Positions 15,175 to 20,592 of a DNA stretch of 20,592 bases are shown here, in pieces. Made by a program: the position numbers and the translations under genes. Position 1 is the first letter of the stretch. Every line of letters starts with the position of its first letter. A model generated the notes under the pieces. That model worked only from the letters and a program-made list of their open reading frames with translations, was not told where the DNA came from and did no database searches. Source of the DNA: a bacterium (lineage in GTDB: Bacteria; JAUVQV01; DATDCY01); the NCBI GenBank assembly GCA_036524115.1, contig DATDCY010000181.1:1-20592 (forward strand). The letters are read 5' to 3'.

Positions 15175-15548
15175 TTGGCGCCTCCCTTCCCCGGAGGCTG
15201 CCCGGCCTTGCCGCGCTCCTCCGCCGCCCTGCGGTCGGCGTGACGCCTGGCCGCCTCCCAGCGCTGCGTGCTCGTCACACCCCGCATCATGCCCTCGGCC
15301 GCGCGTTTCGCCGCCGCCCTGTCCTGCATCTCCAGGAGGAGGTTGCGGGGCGAGCCGTCGGGGTTGACCCTCACGATCGTCCTGTCCGCGGCGTCCACCG
15401 CGGCCTTGGCCTCGGCGGCCGTCAGGTTCTGCGGGCCGGTGCCCTTGCCTTTTTCCGCTGCCGCGGCGATCCCCCGGCCCATCCCCAGGCAGACGACCAG
15501 CGCCGCCAGCAACAACCAGAGCGGGGTCCTCCACATGCTCCTGCCCAT
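15171..15548 (-). CDS. small exported or anchored charged protein of unknown family, translationally coupled to the multicopper oxidase
   Basis: The protein is 125 aa with ATG at 15548 behind AAGGAGA (7-base spacer). Residues 8-30 are a hydrophobic segment (TPLWLLLAALVVCLG) ending in GIAAAAEK, a probable signal peptide or N-terminal anchor. The rest is hydrophilic and helical. Residues 42-80 contain LTAAEAKAAVDAADRTIVRV, then NPDGSPRNLLLEMQDRAAA; residues 80-112 are rich in Arg, Ala and Glu; the C-terminus is a Gly/Lys/Pro tail (GKAGQPPGKGGAK). It has no cysteine after the leader and no known metal motif. I do not recognise the family. Its TGA (15173-15171) overlaps the GTG of the oxidase (15174-15172) in the four bases GTGA, so the ribosome probably re-initiates, and the two proteins should be made together. 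That suggests an accessory role for the oxidase, but this is inferred from position only. Confidence 0.8.
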   Translation of the reverse strand: MGRSMWRTPLWLLLAALVVCLGMGRGIAAAAEKGKGTGPQNLTAAEAKAAVDAADRTIVRVNPDGSPRNLLLEMQDRAAAKRAAEGMMRGVTSTQRWEAARRHADRRAAEERGKAGQPPGKGGAK

Positions 15549-15691
15549 CGCGTTCTCCTTTCTTGCCGACCCCAGCCTGGTCGACGTGGCCATTGCGTGC
15601 CGATCGCGGAGGCGGCCGTCCGATGTCGGCGAACCGGCAGGCCACGACCCGCGTGGTTCGACCTCAGGACGGATGCCTCGGCTCATGACAG

Positions 15692-15719
15692 CACTATGCG
15701 GCGCGAACGGCAGGGCGCA
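15692..15719 (-). promoter_or_regulatory. weak sigma-70-like promoter candidate for the multicopper oxidase operon
   Basis: On the minus strand TTGCGC, a 16-base spacer and CATAGT give three and four matches to the consensus hexamers. It lies in the AT-richer part of the 256-bp space between the hybrid kinase stop and the small protein, leaving a leader of roughly 140 bases. Upstream, CCCA-AACG-TGGG (15734-15745) is a short inverted repeat that could be an operator. Both are weak calls. Confidence 0.25.
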
Positions 15720-15804
15720 AATAAGGTGACTACCCCAAACGTGGGAATCTCGTTGACGGCGGGCAGTCTGCGCCCGCGTCGTGCGGTCGCGCCGCGCTGC
15801 GGGC

Positions 15805-18800
15805 TCAGGTGCGCGGATTCGTGCGCGCGGCGTGCTCCCGGATCGCGGCAACCAGCTCCTCGGTCGCCCGGCTCTTCGTCATGTAGTGCGCCGCGCCGGC
15901 GTCGCGCATGGCCTGCGCCCGATCGGCGTCCTCGAACATGGACAGGCCGATGATGCGAACATCCGGTGATTCGTTGCAGATGATGCGCGTCGCTTCGACG
16001 CCGTTGAGCCGCGGCATGCTCAGGTCCATCACGACGACGTCGGGCAGCAGCGCGCGCGCCATCTCCACCGCCTCCTGGCCGTCCACCGCCTCACCGACGA
16101 CCTCGAAGTCCGCCTCATCCCCGAGCATCTGCGCCAGACCGCGGCGCACGACGGCGTGGTCGTCCGCCAGCAGGATGCGGACCCTCGCGCCGGTTCCGGG
16201 CCGCGCGGACGGCCCGGGGACCGGAAGTTGCGCCGGGACCGGGGCGCCGCCGCCGGCGGACGGGACAGGCGCCGCATCGGGCAGCGGCACGAGGAGGAAG
16301 ATCCGGCTTCCCCCGGCTGGCGAGCTCTGGACCTCCAGGCGCCCGCCGAAGAGCTCCAGCCGCTCGCGGACGCTGAAGAGGCCGAACCCCTTGCCCGGGT
16401 CGCCCGCCCGCGAGAGCACCTCCGGATCGAAGCCAACCCCCTGGTCGGACACCGTCAGTTGCAGCGAGCCATCGACACGCCGCATGCTGACCACCGCTGA
16501 GCGCGTCTGGGCGTGCTTCACGACGTTGAAGAGCAGCTCGCGCACCGTCTCGAACAGGAGGATCTTCAGATCTCCGGGCAGGGGCTGCTGGAGCTGCTCC
16601 AGCTCCAGGTCCACCAGGAGGCCGTGCCGGTCGGCCATGCGCCGTGCGAGCCACTCGAGTCCCGCGCCCAGCCCCGCCTCCTGGAGGACCGGCGGACTGA
16701 GCTCCGCCGTCAGGGACCGCGCCGCCGCGAGGCACTCGTCGAGCAGAGCCTCGATCTCCTTCGTCGCCGCCCGCAGGACCTGGTCGCCGCCCCGGCCGAC
16801 GATGGCCGTCCGGAACTTCGCCGCCACGAGCATCTGCTGGAGATTGTCGTGCAGCACCCGCGCCAGGCGGGTCCGCTCGCGCTGCTCGGAGAGGGGCAGC
16901 TCCCCGGCCAGCGCCCGCAGCTGGCGCGCATGCCTCGCCAGCTGGGCCGTCCGCTCGGCCACGCGCCGCTCGAGCTGGTCGTTCGCCCGCGCCAGCCCCT
17001 CCTCGGCCCGCTTGCGGTCGAGGGCCTCGACGACGGCCACGGCTATCGCCTCGAGGGCCTCGCGGTCCTCGGCGCGGTAGCCGCCCGGGCGATTGCCGAC
17101 GGCGATCATGCCGACCGTCCTGCCCTCGCGCAGCAGCGGCACCCCCAGGAAGCTCGTCAGCGGCGGATGGCCCTCCGGCATGCCGATGCGGTCCGGGTGG
17201 CTCGCCGGGTCGTTGGCGATCAGGCTCTTTCCGTCGGCGAGCACGCGGCCGTAGATGCCGTGGACGGGGAAGCTCCCCGGCACACGCCGGTGGCCCTCCG
17301 GGGACCGCATCGCGCACGCGGCCCACCCCGGGTTGCTGATGGCCAAGTCATGCAGGAGGCCGTCGGCCCCGATCTCCCCGACGAAGCTGATCCCGCTGCC
17401 GGTCACCTCCTCGATCACGCCCAGGCAGGCCTCGCACAGCTGCACCTCCGTCTGCGGCCCCAGGCCCAGCGCCAGCACGCGGTTGATTGCCGTCAGCATG
17501 GCGCCCTGCCGGCGCAGGTCCTCCTCGGCCCGCGCGCGATCGATGATGTCCGACGCCTGCCTGGCCAGCAGGTCGAGCAGACGCAGCGCGCGGTCGTCGG
17601 GCCGCCGCAGCGTGCGGTAATGCGTCGAGAACATGCCCAGCGGCCTGCCGGAGCGGCTGATCAGGGGCGTCGACTGCACCGCGCGCACGCCGGCCCGCCG
17701 CTGCACCTCCAGCGCCGGCGTGCCGGCGAAGATCGGGCTCTCCTCCACGTCCTCGACGATGACGCGCTCGCCGCGCGCCAGCGCGGTGCCGCAGCTGCCC
17801 TGGCCCTTGCTCACTGTTTCCCAATAGTCGATCCACCACTGCGGAAAACCGCGGTGGGCCGCGATCCGCAGGTCGCCGCTGGCCGGGTCGAGAAGCTGGA
17901 TGGTGCCGAAGTCGGCCCCGACGATCGCAATGGCCGCATCGACGATCTCCGTCAACACCGGCCTGAGGTTGCCTTCCACCACGAAGAGCGTGCCGATCCT
18001 CTGCAACCGCGTCATCACATCGAGATCGCGCGCCAGATCCCGCTCGGCCTGCTTGAGCGCGGTGACGTCGAGCACGATGCCCAGGTAGCGGACGACCCGG
18101 CCGGCGGCGTCGCGCTGCGGCTGTCCGCGCGACAGCAGCCAGCGCTCGGCCCCCTCCGGGTCGGCGACACGCCACTCGGCCGTGAGATCCCGCCCCGCGG
18201 CGGCGGCTTCCTGCACGGCCCGCGCCGCCTGCTCGCGGTCCTCGGGGTGGATGCTGCGCACCCAGGCCTCGAACGAGGGCTCGCAGGAGCGAACGGCCAG
18301 CCCGTAGAGCGCCCACAGTTCGTCCGACCAGGTGTTGCGGTTGGTGACCAGGTCCCATTCCCAGGTGCCGGCCTTCGCGGCCTGCTGGGCGAGGCGGAGC
18401 CGCACCTCGCTCTCCCGCAGCGCCTCCTCGGCCGCCTTGCGCTCGGTGATGTCCAGCGTCGCGCCGACGTACCGCACGAGAGCGCCGCTGCCGTCGAGGT
18501 GCGGGTACGCGCGGTCGTAGACCCAGCGCGCGCTCCCGTCGGGCCGCACGATCCGGTGCTCGCACTCGAAGACCGAATGCGCCTTCGCGCACGCGGTGAA
18601 CGTCTCGCGCAGGCGGGCCGCATCGTCCGGATGGATGTGCCTGGCGAAGATCTCGTCGTACGTCGGCGACGGCGCCGCCGGATCGAGGCCGAAGATGCGG
18701 TACTGCTCCTCGGACCAGGCCGTCGCCCGCGTGGCGACGATGTACTCGAAGCTCCCCAGATGCGCGATCTTCTCGGCCTCCGCCAGCATGTCGCGGGTGC

Positions 18801-20007
18801 GCTGCAGCTGCTGCTCGGCCTCCGTGCGCCGGCTGATGTCCAGGCCGGCCACCACCGCGCCGCGGACCGCGCCGCCCGCGTCGAGCAGCGGGGCCGCGCC
18901 GGCCAGCAGGTGCAGGATCCGGCCGTTGGGGAAGCGCATCTCCATCTCGAAGGGCTCGATGAGCCTGCCCGTGGCCGCGGCGCGCTGCGCGGGCAGCTCG
19001 TCCGGGCGCAGCTCGCGGCCGTCCCGGAAGACGGCGTACGTGACGGCCGCCTCACCCGCGTCAGCGCTGCGGGAGATGTTGCCGCCGCGGGCGACCTGCA
19101 TGATGATCTCGTCGGCGTAGGCGTTGCCGGTGATCTGCCGGCACGCCGGGTCGCTGGCGACCCAGATCGCCACCGGCGCCGCCTCCTGGATGGCGCGCAG
19201 CGCCTCGGCGGCAGCCCGCGCCTGCTCCTCGCTGGCGCGCAGCGCCTCTTCGCCCTCCTTGCGGCCGGTGATGTCCCGGGCGTAGACGTTGGCGTGGCGT
19301 TCGGCCGCGAACGGGATCGCCCAGACCAGGAAGGTGCGGTCCGCAAGCGCGACTTCGGTCTGCGCCTGTCTCTCCTCGGCGATTGCCTGCGCCACCAGCC
19401 CGGCGATCGGCTCAGCGGCCCGCTCGCCGCTCCTGACTTCCCAGCCCTGCCATTCGCTGGCGGCGCGGTTCTGGTAGAGCACCGTGCCGTCGGCGGACAC
19501 CCGCAGAACCGGGTTCGGGTTGTCCTCCGGGAAGCGGGCGAGGTCGCGGGCCCGCTCGTCGCTGGCCCGCAGCGCCTCGACCAGGCCCTTGAGCTCCGTG
19601 ACGTCGGCGAAGGTGACCACGAGGCCCTCGATGCGCCCGCCGGCGGCGCGGCACGGCAGGATACGCCGCTGGTACCAGCGGCCGTCGTCGGCCCGCACCT
19701 CGGCGCTCGCCGGCGCCAGGCCCGCCAGCACGCGCCGCGCATCCTCGAGCAACAGGTCGTCGCTGAAGTTCCGCGCGATCTCGGCGATGGGACGGCCGAC
19801 GTCGGCATCGGTCACGCTCAGCAGCGTGGTGACGGCCGGGGTGAAGCGGCGCAGCCGGAGCGCGGCGTCGAGGAAGATGGCCGCCACATGGGCGGCGGTC
19901 AGCAGGGCGGTCGCGTCGTCCGCTGCCGCCGGCGGGCCGGACGTCTCGGCGCTGGCGGGCAGCCCGGGGGGACGGGGTCTGTTGGTTCCTCGCGCGCGCC
20001 CTGCCAT
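15805..20007 (-). CDS. hybrid sensor histidine kinase: PAS x5, GAF x2, HisKA_3/HATPase_c, C-terminal NarL-type receiver
   Basis: This 1400-aa protein starts at ATG 20007 with a GGGGAGGA site and a sigma-70 promoter just upstream. It has no membrane segment, so sensing is cytoplasmic. The domains are PAS1 (33-140, of the kind found in CheB/CheR fusions: FLDAALRLRRFTPAV), PAS2 (150-250), PAS3 (265-395), PAS4 (413-525, with HIHPDDAARL) and PAS5 (535-652, with SIHPEDREQA). Next are GAF1 (670-825), GAF2 (840-1000), a coil (1000-1040), HisKA_3 with H1053 in VLHDNLQQ, and HATPase (1145-1242; N1161, D1188, GKGFGL from 1205). After a Pro/Ala linker comes a receiver (1276-1392; D1282, D1283, phospho-acceptor D1328, S1356, K1378). 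The receiver is of the NarL/LuxR subfamily (LADDHAVVRRGL, MDLSMPRLNGVEATR), but the protein stops right after it, without the HTH. It should autophosphorylate in response to ligand, redox or light signals and pass phosphate to its own receiver. The output partner is unknown. Confidence 0.95.
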   Translation of the reverse strand: MAGRARGTNRPRPPGLPASAETSGPPAAADDATALLTAAHVAAIFLDAALRLRRFTPAVTTLLSVTDADVGRPIAEIARNFSDDLLLEDARRVLAGLAPASAEVRADDGRWYQRRILPCRAAGGRIEGLVVTFADVTELKGLVEALRASDERARDLARFPEDNPNPVLRVSADGTVLYQNRAASEWQGWEVRSGERAAEPIAGLVAQAIAEERQAQTEVALADRTFLVWAIPFAAERHANVYARDITGRKEGEEALRASEEQARAAAEALRAIQEAAPVAIWVASDPACRQITGNAYADEIIMQVARGGNISRSADAGEAAVTYAVFRDGRELRPDELPAQRAAATGRLIEPFEMEMRFPNGRILHLLAGAAPLLDAGGAVRGAVVAGLDISRRTEAEQQLQRTRDMLAEAEKIAHLGSFEYIVATRATAWSEEQYRIFGLDPAAPSPTYDEIFARHIHPDDAARLRETFTACAKAHSVFECEHRIVRPDGSARWVYDRAYPHLDGSGALVRYVGATLDITERKAAEEALRESEVRLRLAQQAAKAGTWEWDLVTNRNTWSDELWALYGLAVRSCEPSFEAWVRSIHPEDREQAARAVQEAAAAGRDLTAEWRVADPEGAERWLLSRGQPQRDAAGRVVRYLGIVLDVTALKQAERDLARDLDVMTRLQRIGTLFVVEGNLRPVLTEIVDAAIAIVGADFGTIQLLDPASGDLRIAAHRGFPQWWIDYWETVSKGQGSCGTALARGERVIVEDVEESPIFAGTPALEVQRRAGVRAVQSTPLISRSGRPLGMFSTHYRTLRRPDDRALRLLDLLARQASDIIDRARAEEDLRRQGAMLTAINRVLALGLGPQTEVQLCEACLGVIEEVTGSGISFVGEIGADGLLHDLAISNPGWAACAMRSPEGHRRVPGSFPVHGIYGRVLADGKSLIANDPASHPDRIGMPEGHPPLTSFLGVPLLREGRTVGMIAVGNRPGGYRAEDREALEAIAVAVVEALDRKRAEEGLARANDQLERRVAERTAQLARHARQLRALAGELPLSEQRERTRLARVLHDNLQQMLVAAKFRTAIVGRGGDQVLRAATKEIEALLDECLAAARSLTAELSPPVLQEAGLGAGLEWLARRMADRHGLLVDLELEQLQQPLPGDLKILLFETVRELLFNVVKHAQTRSAVVSMRRVDGSLQLTVSDQGVGFDPEVLSRAGDPGKGFGLFSVRERLELFGGRLEVQSSPAGGSRIFLLVPLPDAAPVPSAGGGAPVPAQLPVPGPSARPGTGARVRILLADDHAVVRRGLAQMLGDEADFEVVGEAVDGQEAVEMARALLPDVVVMDLSMPRLNGVEATRIICNESPDVRIIGLSMFEDADRAQAMRDAGAAHYMTKSRATEELVAAIREHAARTNPRT

Positions 20008-20045
20008 CGACTCGTCCTCCCCGACGCGGCCTTCCGCTGAGGGGC

Positions 20046-20074
20046 ATCCTAGGAACGCCGCGGCCGCGGGTCAA
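20046..20074 (-). promoter_or_regulatory. sigma-70 promoter of the hybrid kinase
   Basis: On the minus strand TTGACC (20074-20069; 5 of 6), a 17-base spacer and TAGGAT (20051-20046; 4 of 6) make the best-formed promoter in the window. The expected start near 20038 gives a leader of about 30 bases that carries the GGGGAGGA ribosome site. Confidence 0.65.
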
Positions 20075-20260
20075 GGCGGGAGATGCAGCCGGGACGGGCC
20101 AGGACTTCGTGCGCGGCGGGCGATCCTCATCGGAAGAGCACTTGCATTTCCGCCGCGCCGCCGCGAAATTGTGCGCAGCGGCGCGCCACGGAATGCACGG
20201 CACGGAGCCGCGGAAGGGCGGCTCCCCTTGGGCGCCGACACCAGACAAGGAGACCTCAAG

Positions 20261-20592
20261 ATGACCACGCTCGTCGTGCTGGGCCACCCCGATCTCGCCG
20301 GGAAGTCGATCGCGAACCGGATCATCGTCGAGCGCGTCCGCACGCTGCCGCAGCTTGCAGTGCGCGACCTCTACCGCGAGTACCCGACCTTCGACATCCG
20401 CGTCGACGCCGAGCAGGAGGCTCTGCGGCGGGCCGACTCGATCGTCTTCCAGTTCCCGTTCTACTGGTACGGCGTCCCGGGGATCCTCAAGGAGTGGATG
20501 GACCGGGTGCTCACCTACGGCTTCGCCTACGGCTCGACGGGCGACAAGCTGCGCGGCAAGGACTTCCTGGTCTCGACGACCATCGGCGGCCC
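20261..20592 (+). CDS. NAD(P)H oxidoreductase, YwrO/KefF-type flavodoxin-fold family (3' end outside window)
   Basis: The first 110 residues are visible, and the frame is open to the window end. The ATG at 20261 follows AAGGAGA with a 7-base spacer. The N-terminal strand and loop TLVVLGHPDLAGKSIANR is the FMN-phosphate site of the NAD(P)H:quinone oxidoreductase/KefF/YwrO family. Further landmarks are VRDLYREYPTFDI, ADSIVFQFPFYWYGVPGILK, EWMDRVLTYGFAYG and LRGKDFLVSTTIGGP. All are where expected for a protein of about 170-200 aa. Members reduce quinones or nitro compounds with NAD(P)H through FMN, and KefF also modulates a potassium efflux system; no kef gene is visible here. The gene is divergent from the hybrid kinase, with 253 bp between their start codons. 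Confidence 0.88.
   Translation, partial: MTTLVVLGHPDLAGKSIANRIIVERVRTLPQLAVRDLYREYPTFDIRVDAEQEALRRADSIVFQFPFYWYGVPGILKEWMDRVLTYGFAYGSTGDKLRGKDFLVSTTIGG

Noticed and set aside
15725-15745. TGGGGTAGTCACCTTATTTGC as a sigma-54 promoter
   Set aside because: The required GG-N10-GC spacing is not met.
16513-20040. An 1175-codon plus-strand frame opposite the hybrid kinase
   Set aside because: It is low-complexity, basic shadow sequence opposite well-defined PAS, GAF and kinase domains, with no ribosome site.
20142-20170. TTGCAT-17-GAAATT as a plus-strand promoter for the oxidoreductase
   Set aside because: Only three of six matches in each hexamer; no better than chance in the AT-richer intergenic stretch.

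Overview
This 20.6 kb window is very GC-rich DNA with strong third-position GC bias. Shine-Dalgarno sites are purine-rich (GGAGG type), and the promoters that can be seen are small AT islands in GC-rich surroundings. The gene content is a two-domain TMTC-like GT-C membrane enzyme family, a CotA/bilirubin-oxidase-type multicopper oxidase with large C-terminal Ig-like extensions, DUF5666, a Mip-type FKBP, and a many-PAS histidine kinase. This suggests a free-living Gram-negative environmental bacterium, perhaps of the deltaproteobacterial/Desulfobacterota kind. The taxonomic guess is inference only. I see no rRNA, tRNA, CRISPR array, transposase or phage integration gene.

Left part (1-5.7 kb). 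The window opens inside a coiled-coil protein resembling the lipoproteins that accompany GlrK/QseE-type kinases. A predicted polytopic TMTC-like glycosyltransferase (616-1962, +) follows, converging on a YjbQ-family enzyme (1978-2394, -). Back-to-back AT-rich promoters lie between yjbQ and a secreted M6-like zinc metalloprotease (2519-4162, +). The metalloprotease overlaps tail to tail with a second TMTC-like glycosyltransferase carrying C-terminal TPRs (4143-5675, -). The two glycosyltransferases are paralogues in opposite orientation.

Middle (5.7-7.3 kb). A 345-bp gene-free leader precedes a secreted protein made of four DUF5666-like repeats (6021-7016, +). It ends at a near-perfect intrinsic terminator.

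Core (7.3-15.5 kb, all minus strand). In transcription order: a 125-aa secreted or anchored charged protein of unknown family; then, overlapping it by the four bases GTGA, a 2158-aa exported multicopper oxidase with all four copper motifs intact and a long adhesive-looking tail (FN3, Ig-like, six MBG repeats, Ig-like, two HYDIN/ASPM-type domains); then an intrinsic terminator; then a Mip-like FKBP prolyl isomerase and a small GspC/PilP-like homology-region protein. I infer a module for making, folding and exporting an extracellular copper oxidase, perhaps for metal oxidation or extracellular electron transfer. This is the most interesting part of the window.

Right part (15.8-20.6 kb). A 1400-aa hybrid kinase (five PAS-like regions, two GAFs, a NarX-type HisKA_3/HATPase core, and a NarL-type receiver without its HTH) is read from a good sigma-70 promoter. 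Divergent to it is the start of a YwrO/KefF-type flavodoxin-fold NAD(P)H oxidoreductase that runs off the end of the window.
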